Shown in pieces: positions 34,499 through 45,690 of a stretch of DNA of 64,000 bases; position 1 is the stretch's first letter, and each line of letters starts with the position of its first letter. The notes under the pieces are model-generated. The model had not been told where the DNA came from. It worked only from the letters and a program-made list of their open reading frames with translations, and did not search any database. The stretch is from assembly GCA_037043015.1 (NCBI GenBank), contig CM073323.1:21170758-21234757 (forward strand), given 5' to 3'. The DNA is from Bryum argenteum. Its lineage: Eukaryota > Streptophyta > Bryopsida > Bryales > Bryaceae. Position numbers and translations under genes: made by a program.

Positions 34499-35623
34499 CT
34501 TCCTTCCTGCAACTCCATCCATTTCAGAAGCATATTCGAAAACTCTAAACATGCCCGTTCACATCAAGGAGATGTACCTGCTGATCAATGGCGCTTTCGA
34601 GGTACTATTGACGATTTTTGAGAATCTGATCTGATCTCATGATGTCTATCGACATTTGTTGAAGAACCTCCTCACTCAATCTGATCCGATCTCGTTGTGG
34701 AAGACCCGTCTTTCATTTATGAATCGAGACGAGGGTCACTCTTATTCTGAATACGGATCTGCATCTTCACCGACGTTCACCAATAGCCTCAAATTTGATG
34801 ACCTCTTGCCATCCCAGCGCCATATCCAGATAATTGTCCTGTCATTGAGAGACTTCAAGAAGACGGTGGACTTCACAAGCAGATGGTATTAGATCTGTTC
34901 AAACGCTTCACTGTCCAAGCCAGTTCGATGGATAAGCATCATGGCTTGCGGGCCCCTTTTAGATTGTACCTTTCACATGAAAACAAAAATCAAAATTCCT
35001 GTTCCTTGGATTTGAAAATTCCCTCGTGCACACTGATTTCATTTTGCACGGCTCTGTCAGTCGTCGCCTCTTGGCGTCTGTTTCCTGCTAATGAAGTTTG
35101 CGCACGAGGGTCATAATGGTGTGAGATTTATGTGGCGTCCCCTGTTTAGAATTGATTGACTTTCAGTTTTGCGGCAGTAAACTTGGTTGCAGTAATCTTA
35201 GTGTTTGATTTCAAATTTACATGAGATTAAGGCGATCATTACACATCTACGTGCAGTTGGTGGACGGCTAGAATACCGTGTGATTCGCTGACACACACTA
35301 TGGAGTCTCGAGGACATGATTAAGAGAATATTGGGAAATTTGATGGATTTGGGGGTTCAACATCAGCCTCATAAAGTATGGTTCTCCATTCTGTGACTCG
35401 AATGACGGTTTCTTTCCGCACCGCCATTTTGTTTTACCTTCGATTTGGAGCTCTTTGGCAGTGTCCTTTTAACTCGAAACTCATGAACGCCAGATTTCAT
35501 TTCTTGTCGTCACTTCTTCATCACTGAGATTTTGAATATTTTGGCTCCAAACGAAGTTGTGTGTGTATGTTTCGCATCTCTTAGCATATATCACAATGGT
35601 AAGGAAGGAATTCGGTATTGTTG
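34499..35623. other. 3' flank of TPX2-domain gene 1, no other gene
   Basis: Probably includes the 3' UTR. No supported coding region, RNA or repeat was recognised up to the SINE insertion at 35624. Confidence 0.5.
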
Positions 35624-35635
35624 TACACAATTGAG

Positions 35636-35986
35636 AGGCACCACAAGCCTTGGCTTGGTGGTTAGGGCTTGGCCCCCAATGAGGAGGTCGTGGGTTCTAT
35701 TCCCCATGCCGGCGTGGTGCTCACCACTATAGTCCACCCAACTACTGTGGGAGGTCCTTGGACCTTGTTGTATGGGTACCTCAAAGCCCTTTGGGGGGAT
35801 ACTATGTCAAGTATCTTCAAGGCACTAGTAACTAGGCTAGAATCTAGCGTAGTTATAGTGTCCACCCTCGAGAGGGGGAAGTAGTATTGTTCCAATTTCC
35901 CCTTGTCCGGTGGGCATCGGGATATTAGCATTGCGAGCGGACACTTCATTCACGCCAGCCCCTTAGAAAGGACCGGAGTTTCTATC
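35636..35986 (+). mobile_element. Full-length tRNA-derived SINE copy S2 with perfect 12-bp target-site duplication
   Basis: The 351-bp body is flanked by TACACAATTGAG at 35624-35635 and 35987-35998. Its head has RNA polymerase III promoter boxes: an A-box-like TGGCTTGGTGG (35651-35661) and a B-box-like GGTTCTATTCC (35693-35703), spaced as in a tRNA. A tRNA-unrelated body follows and the 3' end is GGAGTTTCTATC, a short TATC-type tail. Four related copies (31.4, 30.4 reverse, 37.0 and 41.4 kb) lie in the window. The intact duplication marks this as the youngest copy. Confidence 0.93.
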
Positions 35987-36349
35987 TACACAATTGAGTT
36001 TTACTGTAAGTTACATGGACATTCTATTCAACTGGATATTTTAGGGTTTGGACTTGGGAGTATTTGACAAGTCAAATTTTCATTCTCCTAGGAAAATGGG
36101 GGTCTTGTAACACATGTCTTTTCTAAGAATTTGGTTCATGTGATTTTTCAAATATTACTAGAACTTTGGGGGCGAGGTTACAATGATTTTCGTCAAATGT
36201 TCTTCAAGTAAATTAACATTCTTATACTTGCACTAGCAATGTTTTGAACATGTTTTAAAAAATTATGCAATGTTATCATTTGAATAAGCAACGTTCAACC
36301 TTAATTCCGTTGAACGTTGGGAAGTATTTCTTGTACCAATTTGCCAATG

Positions 36350-36700
36350 CCTTGATGTGTCATTTCAACCACGTTCTAAAACATGCCATTTTAGAAGCAT
36401 GATTTTGAACTACAATTCAAAAATATTTATGTCCATAAAATAACACGTTTTATAATATCATGCACGTCCTCTTTAATATGATCCAATTTTTGTAATATCA
36501 CAAGAATTTCCATAATATCACACTTTTATGCTTTTCAACATTTGTAACCGGTGAAGGGCAAAAACATTGTTGTTTTTAAACTGCTTGAGAATATTGAAAA
36601 TATTTTTGTCAAAATGCAAGTAATTTTGAATGGTCGATCAAAATTATTGTTGTTTTTGAATGACAATTCAAGAATATATGCTCTCTAATGTTAGATATTG
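36350..36700. repeat. Dispersed AT-rich repeat related to 17.32-17.82 kb
   Basis: Shares ordered words with 17.3-17.8 kb (GTTTTATAATATCA, CACGTCCT, AATATCACA, then runs of AACATTGTTGTTTTTAAA against AACATTGCTATTTCTAAA). Class unknown. Confidence 0.4.
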
Positions 36701-36869
36701 ATAAAACTCAATGTTATATTTTTCATTCTTTTTCACCTCAAAATGCGCTTACCAAATTTGAGGTTGTTTTCAATAAGTTTCGTAGATTTGAGATAAACAT
36801 GGTTGAAGCAAGAATCAAGTTGTTGCTTCAATTCACCAATGTTTCTATAGAAAACATTTCATTAGAAAC

Positions 36870-37265
36870 TGTTTTTGATTTCAAAATTTGCTTGTAATGG
36901 TAAAACATGCCCCATGTTTGAGAACCCAAGAACAAAAGCTGCCTCATTTGTGCACTATTTTTCGGCGATCCATAAATTCAATGGAATCACAAGGCATCAA
37001 TATTGATTCTTCAATATTAATAAGTCCAATATTAGCATTACGAACGGACACTTCATTCACGCCGGCCCCTTAGAAAGGACCGGAGTTTCTATCTCTAGAG
37101 GTCCTTACTAATGAGCAACTCAAGTTTCAAAAGCAACAAACCACCACTTTTGGAAACCGTTTTAGCTTTTTCTTCATGATCTTAGTTGCTTACTGATCTT
37201 CCGAATCTTGGGCAGCCTGCCACGACGACCATTAACAAGACATTTTGGCAAAAATGAGGATTCTA
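36870..37265. repeat. Arm of a 12-kb-spaced inverted repeat (partner about 49035-49340)
   Basis: Read in reverse this matches 49035-49340 through GGTAAAACATGCCCCATGTTTGAGAACCCAA, GATCCATAAATTCAATGGA, CAACTCAAGTTTC and the block CAAGACATTTTGGCAAAAAT. This arm is interrupted by a SINE tail (37029-37095) that the partner lacks, so the SINE arrived after the two arms separated. Part of the shared sequence is a piece of TIR family E. Confidence 0.75.
37029..37095 (+). mobile_element. SINE copy S4, extreme 5' truncation (3' end only)
   Basis: About 67 bp matching the last part of SINE S2: ATTAGCATTACGAACGGACA ... GAAAGGACCGGAGTTTCTATC. The precise ancestral site is visible in the unfilled partner near 49200-49225. 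Confidence 0.8.
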
Positions 37266-37269
37266 TAGA

Positions 37270-38770
37270 AACATTTAAGGAACACAATTCAAACTCCCCT
37301 CAAATTATTTGTTGCTTAAAACATCCGAATGGGGCATGAGAGTTGGTTAGAAAATCTACTCCTCTATTTTATTACATCCATTTGAGACCCTAGTGGCTGA
37401 ACTTCTTTTTCCATTAATAGAAAATGGCAGAAAAGTAACATCCGTAGAGACTTGCCCTTAGTAACAAAAAAGAGCACGTTTAAATCGTGCTTGTGAAAAC
37501 GTTATATAAATTTGTATAATTATCCCCCTTGGATATTTTTAAAAATCTAATAGGCTATAGCGTAGTCTTTTAAATTACCAAAAAAATAATCAAATATTTT
37601 TAAAATTAAAATTAAATTTAATTTTAAAAAAAAAGAAAATTGACATACTTCCACGGAGTAAGAACAATTCAACACCTACAAATGAAATTCAATACAAGGG
37701 GGATAAAGATGAATAAAGGAAGACAAAACAAGTAAGAATGAGGCCCATGGCCATTCTTCTCCAAACATTTAACATTGAAGCCCTCACTAGGAAGATCGAG
37801 ATGTTAAAAGCATGATAAGAAGATAGAAAAGGAGGCTCATGGCCTTCCTTCTCTTACTAATTAATCTTTACGAGAGAAGCTTAACATAAACACGAAGAGA
37901 GCTATATTGATTGAGGGCTTGAAAGAAGCTTGGAACAACCTTCTTTAAACTATGCAAGTGGTGGTCAAGGCGACCCAACCTAAGTATGAGTTATTTGTAA
38001 TTTGAATGAATTGTGATGAGACTCCACGTAGTCTTGAACAAGTCTCCAAGCTCATAATTGATTAACCCATGGTGCACTAGTCACCATGCCTAAGTTCTAA
38101 AAGGTGCAGTATCCATTATGCCGAAGTTCAAAATATCATATGGTCCATATCTTGGCTCCCACGACGCGGCCAACTATCACGACTTATTAGGTTCAGAGCC
38201 GAAGGGCGTGAATGTCTGGTGCCAAATGGTGGTTGATGGTTGCTGCGAGTTATTGTCACTTCATTTAGGGACACTCTCAATGGGGAAGTAAGTTGTTCCT
38301 AAGGCAAATGAAGAACAAAACAAAATGATCAATCACACCAGAAGAATTTTGGGTCCCCTTCGGCCCCAAGTAAGGCTTGACTCCCCATCTAGAGAAGCGT
38401 CCCTTAAACACATTGGGTCTAGATTGTAATGCATGCCTTGTACATACTCCTAAACTATTTTCCTCATTGTGTGATCCTCATTCAAGCAAACCTCCAAAAT
38501 GCTGAAGTGGTCGGTTTATGCCATTTCCATGCTACTGAGAATTCTCCTCGAGTTGAAAAGATACTTCCTAGTCACAGAAGAATGTAATGTAAAATGTACG
38601 AGATGCGTAAAAGTAGCAGTTTTGGGTGCGATATAATTGAGGGTAAGCGAATGGAGTCGCACATGCAACAGGAGCCAAACAGACCGGAATGATCTCACTC
38701 CATTGATAGGGCCATAAGTGGATGAACATTCCCAGGCGGAAGTGGATCCGATGAGGACGACTTTCAACTT
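37270..38770. other. Intergenic DNA upstream of TPX2-domain gene 2, no gene recognised
   Basis: AT-rich to about 38.1 kb, then mixed composition. No supported coding sequence or RNA gene. Confidence 0.45.
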
Positions 38771-38780
38771 CCGCAAACAT

Positions 38781-38795
38781 CCAAGCACCCATGTG
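38781..38795 (+). promoter_or_regulatory. 15-bp promoter footprint, copy 2
   Basis: CCAAGCACCCATGTG, identical to 31903-31917, at matching distance from the TATA box of the second TPX2-domain gene. Confidence 0.55.
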
Positions 38796-38876
38796 GAAAT
38801 TGTATATGGAATGTACAAGTGGGGAACATCTGTGCTGGAGCGGCAAGAAACTGTTGACAGGGGGAGGGAGGGGAGC

Positions 38877-38884
38877 TATAAAAA
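38877..38884 (+). promoter_or_regulatory. TATA box of TPX2-domain gene 2
   Basis: TATAAAAA inside the conserved AGCTATAAAAAGCTC context, about 570 bp upstream of the ATG at 39448. It lies in a G/C-rich stretch, which makes it distinctive. Confidence 0.65.
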
Positions 38885-39447
38885 GCTCCGCCACAGTTCC
38901 CAACGGCAGATTAGGCGCCGAAGCTGGTGAAGTGCGCCACCAAGAGCATGCCGCAGATTCATGGCGCCTCCTGACCTCGCACTCCCAAAACAGCCCACTC
39001 ACCTTCCCCCTTGTTTCTAGGGTGGGCCAGCATCTCCCCCCTCCGCTCGGCTCAGTGGGCACCAGGACCCCCCTTTTACATCCGCACCAGCTTCCAGCGA
39101 TATGAGCGCTCGCTGCCGATGTTTGTAGAGTTTGCACACTTTGCCAGATGCTTCATGTTCCTTTCGCCATCGTATCAGTTCCCCCCTCCCCCTCCCGGAC
39201 TCTTGCTTCACGTCGAGGTGAGCAACGATCGAGTAATGAATGATCGAGATCCTGGTTGTGTTGACTTTTTCCTGTCAGTTTGAGCAACCCTAGGGGAGTC
39301 TTTATCGGGAGGTGGTCTGATCGTGTACGTATTGGGCATTGCAGCAGTGGATCGCGGATTGGGGCGTAGAGCTGAGGAATGATGGTACCATGGTTAGATT
39401 AAGGTAGATTGAAAGGAAGTGTTTTGGGTGAGAACTAGGGGTGATCG

Positions 39448-41389
39448 ATGGGGCAAGAGGACGCATTGATGACGCAGAGAGTTCAAGATGACGACGCTGA
39501 CTTCCCGGAATTTGAGTTTCCCGTGAGTGAGATTATCGACCCGACGCCAGTGCAACCGGAGCGGATTGAGAATGGCAATGGCAATGGCGTGCGAGCACGA
39601 GTCGAAGAGTCGCCGAAGAAGATGCCTGGAGGCCCAGAGTCTCCGGGCCAACCCGAGATCAACAAGCACGTCTTGGCCGAGTCGGAGTCCAAGATTCCCA
39701 ACCCGGTACTCGCGTCGTCGCGTAAGGTGCTGTCATCCAATCCGTCATTCAAGAGCCTGGTGACGCTGCTCGGGGAGCCTCTGAAAATCAGAACTACGAG
39801 TGTGGAACGTAGAGAAGTAGCGAACGGGGATGAGGCGGCCACGGGGGAATCGGGTGGCGGGGAGAAGCAGGGCCTGATGAAGATACAGCCGCCTTCTACG
39901 CCGCCCAGTAAGAGACTGAGCGGCATTCTTGCCCGCGTGAACGCCAAGGTTGATGCGTCGAAGTCACCGGAGCGGTCGCGCCCTGCGTCGAGTAATGTCG
40001 GCGTGAACGTGCTCGTGGAAAGGCTGGAGACGTTCTCAACTGGTGTAACTGGCGCAAGGAATCCTAAGCTTCGTGATGATCGCGCAGTGTCGCCTGGACC
40101 TCGGAACCTCGCCAGTCCTCGACGCGTCATGGCTGAGACGAACCGCGCGCGGTCGCCGACGCCCCGGCAATTGCAGCAAGAGACCTCAGCTAGGCCGATG
40201 TCGAGCCCGCATCGGGGACCTCGAGTAGAGCGATCTGTCTCACCCGTGCCGCGCTCCTGGAAGGACTCCGTTTACGGCGACATGCCGAAGGAACGACGAC
40301 CCAGTTTGTCGAAAACAGGTCCGTGATTCGTTTGTGCAATCTCCTTGTCATGTGTGATGCCTTCTCACGCCCGGGAAACACGCTCTGCTCTCTCTCTAAC
40401 TCTTAATCAGTCGACGATTACACTCGTCACTTCTTCTTCAGCAAATGTCGGTAGTCTTCGGGAAGTTAATATTCTCAAGCGTAAGTACCAAGCAATCAGA
40501 TGAGTTCGTGCCAGCTGCAAATGAGTGCACTTCTTGCATACTATTACACTTTAGGTTATTACCCGTTCTCGCAACAAAACCGTTGTAGGAAGAGATCGTC
40601 GTAGATCAATGCTTGCTCAATGCTAGCTCAGCATACCATTGTTTAGTACAAGTCACCGAGATTTTCTTGTTCGCTTTATGTGAAACTGCAACACATCGTA
40701 GCTTACTCGGGCTAAGACTGATAGTTACGCGTGTATGTATCATTTGAGCAGATGCTCCGTCAACACCGACGCCACGATTCCAGACGCCGACGCAAGCAGG
40801 TGCGAACACCGCCAAGAGTCCCAACTCGAAGTCATTGCAGTTCACGACGGCCTTCGGGATCACTACCCCAGTGAAGCAGCCGTCGACACCAGCAGCGCCC
40901 AGAGCCACGCCAACGGCGAAGCAGGTCACCCCACCAGTGACGAAGCCGTCGGGGTTCAACTTCCGGACGGACGAGCGCGCGGAGCGACGCAGGGACTTCT
41001 ACTCGAAGCTGGAGGAGAGGTTGAAGGCAAAGGAGGATGAGCGGAGGCGCGCGGAACAGAAAGCGGCGGAGGAGAAGGAGGCGCAGTTACGGGAGCTTCG
41101 GAAGAGCTTGACGTACAAAGCCAATCCGGTGCCTAAGTTCTACCAGGAGCCCGCTCCCGCGCCCGCCGAGATCCAGAAAGTCGCCCCCACCCGCGCCAGG
41201 TCGCCGAATTTCACCACGCCGCGACGCAGGGACAGTTGCCCTGCCAGTATTTTGATGGACCTCGGGCGCGCCAACAACACCAGCCCGCTGCGGCCCAGCC
41301 GAACTTTGTTGCGCTCCGACAGCAGCAACTCCGGTGGCAGCAACCTCACTAAGACGCCATCTCCGAAGCCTCCATTCCGACCAGTTTAA
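39448..41389 (+). CDS. TPX2-domain (WAVE-DAMPENED2-like) microtubule-binding protein, paralogue 2
   Basis: Exons 39448-40318 and 40752-41389 join in frame (phase 1) to 502 residues. The TPX2 motif lies at about residues 355-425 (FNFRTDERAERRRDF, ELRKSLTYKANPVPKFYQE). The N-terminal part repeats the blocks of paralogue 1: SPKKMP, KVLSSNPSFKSLV, LSGILARVNAKV, NVLVERLETFS, RDDRAVSPGPRNLASPRRVM. Compared with paralogue 1 it lacks intron 1 and the duplicated KRLSS segment, so the pair differs in exon structure. Same orientation and about 7 kb apart, so a tandem duplication. It should bind microtubules like other WVD2/WDL proteins; the exact subgroup is not determined. Confidence 0.9.
40442..40480 (+). 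other. Possible 39-nt cassette microexon in TPX2-domain gene 2
   Basis: Within the 433-bp intron, a CTTCAG acceptor precedes 40442 and a GTAAGT donor follows 40480. The 39-nt segment would add 13 residues (A-NVGSLREVNILK) without a stop and keep the phase. The equivalent place in paralogue 1 hits a stop codon, so this may be non-functional or paralogue-specific. Confidence 0.35.
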
Positions 41390-41439
41390 GGTACCCTCCC
41401 ACTCAAGGCCTTTCACCTATGAATCATGTTGAACCGCAC

Positions 41440-41610
41440 CTACACTTTCCCAGGCCAACATAGTGCTCACCTCTACAGATGGGTATGCTGGGTTCTTAAA
41501 CCTTGTTATATGGGTACCTTCAATCCCTCTGCGATAATATGTTAGTTATCTTCAAAGTACTGTGTGCTTATTAGGAAACATTATAGCATTCACCTGGAGT
41601 GGGCTTAATA
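41440..41610 (+). mobile_element. SINE copy S5 (diverged, partial)
   Basis: Matches the SINE S2 body through GTGCTCACC-CT, CCTTGTTATATGGGTACCTT, TATCTTCAAAGTACT and TTAGGAAACATTATAG. Head and tail are not recognisable and no duplication is visible. Confidence 0.6.
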
Positions 41611-42630
41611 ATCCCATTTTTGGTGTTTTGAACTTGAGTAAAAACATCAAACGAACACTATACAGGGCGACCTTGTTTGGAGATGTTCTTCTCACTGCGC
41701 ACAAATGAATACTCTCTCCTTCTCGATGAGTTAGTCCTCTCCTTTTAGTTGGGGTAGTCCCCACAGAGGATGTTTCATGTCTATCCCTGCAAGTAGATTT
41801 GACACATTTTGAAAGAGAGGAAGCATGTAGAAAGTAGTAAAAAAAAAAACGATCCAGTTTCTTTCATGAATGAAACATGATATTATACCTCCACTTGGTG
41901 GTCACTGTGTATTAAAGAAGTATCTGTTTCCCTTCCATTTCTTTGTTTTGATGGCACAACCTGAACACGAATTGTTGTTTTGGGATTTAGGATTCTCCGG
42001 TCCATCGAGGAAGATACGATCTCATCGACTTGTGATGCGATCGACCAGAACTGTGACACGATCAACAATTTTCTACCGATCGACGTGTTGCCGAAGGAAG
42101 CCTGAGGGATCGATCGACCGGCAGTGAATAAAACATGAAACATCATCATTCTGCGATATCAATTGGTCTGTCGGTGATCAGGTGGGTTGGAAATCACAAG
42201 CGAAAGAGCTCGGCACCGCTTTGATCGATGCAGCAGCAGCAGACCGAGCTCTGTTCTTCTGGTGACTACTACTTAAGATTTTTTTGAAGCATTTTTCAGT
42301 TGTGTGGTTATGCCTTTCGGGTGCGAAGCTGTGGCCACTTGTAGATTGCACCATTCACAACAAAATGAAACCTTTTTAACACTCTGTCACTTGTTCTTTC
42401 TACTCCAATCCTACTTTCTTTTGATTTTACAGCCCTTTGTGTTCGTGTTCGTGGATCGATCTTTAGCTGTCGAACTTTATGATCTGACATGTATGTACAC
42501 GAAAAGTTGATTAAAGTGACCCCTGTAGCAACTTAATTGATTCTGGATCCGACTATAAATACAACAGAAATGAACTTTTACTATTGTCATAAACGGACTC
42601 GTGCCCCGGTTTCATTTGCATAAAGTGCTA

Positions 42631-42950
42631 TGGTAAGGTGACCTATAATGGCGCAATTTTCAGCACAGAAATCTACAGGAATGTTGCCAGTGCAAGCAAT
42701 TTTTGTGCATGGGGAAAATTAGTAGAAAACTAGAGCAAGTAGAATCATCATTTATCGACGCTTCTGCAGAAAGTAATGAATTTTTAAATATGGAAATATA
42801 GGTGTTCTTAAAATGGTGCCCCAAAGTGACGCCATATATTCTTTGCAATGTGTACATGATACTGTTGTATGGAGAAGCTATTATCTACGTGACAGTGAAG
42901 ATTACTAGGGCTCCATTTTCGGCACTGCGCCATTTTTGGCTGCTCTACCA
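42631..42950. mobile_element. MITE, TA-flanked, copy B
   Basis: 320 bp with ends TGGTAAGGTGACC and CTGCTCTACCA and TA on both sides (42629-42630, 42951-42952). About 90% identical to copy A at 29538-29858 by eye. No coding potential. Confidence 0.82.
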
Positions 42951-43807
42951 TATATCGGGATTTATACTCTCCTTCGACTCCATGAACGGTGTGGCTCCCC
43001 ATGTAAAGTGTTGTTTAGTACTTTTGTCTTTCTCATCAAGAACCTTAATTTGTGAACGAGGTGATCCTATTATAGTGGATTTGAGCATTTCCTTTTAGCT
43101 TAGTCTCTGTAATTTTGAAACATATAAGAAACTTATCTCATATTTTTTAATTCATGGATGTAAGTACTAATCTAAAACATGTGGAGCTTTTCAAAGTTTT
43201 AAGTCTTTATATTTATTGGAAGTTTTGAGAGGCTTCTCACATGAACATTTATATCAATTGGAGTGTGGACTCAAAATTCCTGATTTCCTATTCTAATTAT
43301 ACGTGACAAGAAAGAAAATAATATGGGAAATGATCAAAAGGAGTGATCTGTGAGTAAGTCATGGCAGTGTGTGAGAAGCTTCCAGAATCAAAAGATATTC
43401 AATTTTAGCATTTCCTTAAGAGATTAAAAAATTGAGAGAATATAAGTGTTTATGAGCCATACATTTATTGATGGTTGGACTCAAATATAATTTTTTTTTT
43501 TTCTTTAATTTTTTTTAAAGTTTTAATTTTTTTTAAAAAAATAATTTAAACTTGGTAGTTAACCCCTAACGACCCTTGGTGCAAAAGTACGCAAGAAAAA
43601 AAGAATGACCTTTGTCTACTCCAAGACCAAAAAAGTTCCATCAAATCATTATTTAAAAATTGTAACCGTAGAAATTTAAAGTTAGCTTGATATACTACTT
43701 GCATGCCAAATTTGAACTGTTGATTCCTCTTCATTTGTGAGATTATACTAGTCAAACTTGACTCAATTTTGTTTGTGGAAACCCTCAAAACCTATTTTTG
43801 GTTTTAA

Positions 43808-44480
43808 CCCCTAAACGTCCCAACCTAATGTTAGCCAAAAATATGCATCTTCAAATAAATTATCATGAATGAAAATGAAGATAATATATTTAGATCCAAA
43901 CATTACAAAATTGTAATAGGCTTGTTGTAGGTTGTGTGGACCAGAATTTGAGTCATGAGGCCTCATAGATTGAGAGGTCATAACATATAAGTGTTAAAAA
44001 AAACTTCCAAAATTTCATCATTTTCACTATGAGGTAGAAATGCTACCAATATACCTATCGTAATGTAAAGTCCATCAACTAAAAGATGTTCACCTTCATC
44101 TCAAAAACACGTCTATCCAAAAAAAAATTCCATTAGAAACAAAATTTGGTTTAAATAATAGCCTTACAATGGTGAAAACTAACTTGAAATCTACAAAGGA
44201 AAAAAATGTCAAACACTGACCCCCTTGCACTAAAATGCATGCCATGTCTTTTTCAAGTCTTGAATGATGTTAAGGTCCCCTATAAATAGAATGTAATGCG
44301 TATGTTTTGTCTTCCTTTTACCTTTATGTCAGTAACACCCTTGTTCCATAAATTTAATCAATATTTTTTTGGCTTTGCAATGGTGCCAATTGCCCCAAAA
44401 TTGACAAAATATAAAAACGTTCAAAACTAGACTCCTTTCACTAAAATGCTTGCCATGTCTTCCTCACATCTTAGATTAAA
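43808..44480 (-). mobile_element. TTAA-flanked TIR element family E, copy E4 (partial, reverse)
   Basis: Begins after TTAA (43804-43807) with CCCCTAAACGTCC, the family E end. It then runs in reverse orientation relative to E1 (GAGTCATGAGGCCTCATAGA, TTCACCTTCATCTC, TTTCATCATTTTCACT). Its far end is lost or rearranged before E1. Another family-type end, TTAACCCCTAACGACC, lies just left at 43559. Confidence 0.65.
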
Positions 44481-44719
44481 ATTTGGTGCATGTAGGCATT
44501 AAGAAGATACATACAGTAGCTACAATAAATTGTTTTCAACACAACTAAAACTTACAAACAAATACCCTAGATATCAAATCTATATATTTGAATATTGATG
44601 AAAAATCTTAAATATAAGAAAAAGCAGAAAACTTCCACAGTGACTTTCATCAGTTTTATAGAAGCAACGTAATAAGAATTTATAGAAAAACAAATCCGAT
44701 GTGATACCATAAAGATTAA

Positions 44720-45690
44720 CCCTAAACGTCCCTAGTGTCGAAAAACGACATTTTGGATAAAGGGCAGAAACTTTGAAGAGCCATAACTTCTTCATCCAAA
44801 CTCCGTTTTTGACGAAATCACTTGGGTTAGGTCACAAATCAAGTCTAGTTTATGTGATAAAGATTGCAGAATCATAAATTAAAGTATGAATAAATGGCAT
44901 GGATTTTAGTGAAGGCAACTTTTGTTTTTGGGTTTTCAAACATTTTGCATGTTTTACCATTGCAAGCCAATTATGTGAAACCTAAAATACTTTTTCATGA
45001 ATTTTTTTTCATAGGTTTTATATTTAGATGCATCCCAACAACTTTGTAGTTGGAAGTTTTTAGATCTAAATAACTTTGGTATTGGCTTTGCAATGATGTT
45101 TCTACAATGAAAAAAGTGAAAAAATGGATGATTTTTGAAGAGCTAGATCTCTTACATCCACCGTTAGATTTTGACTTTATTTTTTGGGATGAATTCCAAT
45201 TATAGTCTATTTTTAGTGGTACAAACCTTGACTCAATCGAGGATATATTGAAGAAAAGGCATGAATTTGAGTGCGAGGGGTCTAGTTTTGGAATATTTTT
45301 CCTTTGTAAAATTTTTGGCAGTTTTCATGACTACAAGGCTACTATTTGAGCCAAGATTTTTTTTGATGAATTTCTTTGGTACAAGAGTGTCTTTGAGATG
45401 AAGATGAACAACTTTCTAGTTGCTGATTATTTGATTGCAAATTTCATGTTGGTAGTATTTTCACTTCAAAGTGGAAATGATGGTATTTTGTAGCCTGTTT
45501 TGCGCACTAATATGTTATGATCTCGCAATCTATGAGGTCCCATGAGTCAAGTTTTGGTCCACATGATCTACTACAAGTCTATTACAAATTTGTACGGTTG
45601 AGATCTGAATAGCTTATCTTTATTTTCATCTATATCACTTTTTTTGAAAATGAGTTTTTGGCTAAAAATACCCCCAAGGACGTTTAGGGG
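44720..45690 (+). mobile_element. TTAA-flanked TIR element family E, copy E1 (full length)
   Basis: 971 bp between TTAA (44716-44719) and TTAA (45691-45694). Termini are CCCTAAACGTC and its inverse GACGTTTAGGGG. Copy E2 (62142-63113) is alike along its whole length, by eye over 90%. No open frame of useful length, so non-autonomous. TTAA duplication with C-run termini recalls piggyBac-type transposons; the class is an inference. Confidence 0.85.

Noticed and set aside
34656-35116. Small open frames after TPX2-domain gene 1
   Set aside because: No domain, no paralogue at the matching place after gene 2, and likely 3' UTR or flank.
35636-35710. Genuine tRNA gene
   Set aside because: A- and B-box-like motifs are present, but the segment cannot fold as a full cloverleaf with a matched acceptor stem by eye. 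It is the head of a dispersed element with target-site duplications.
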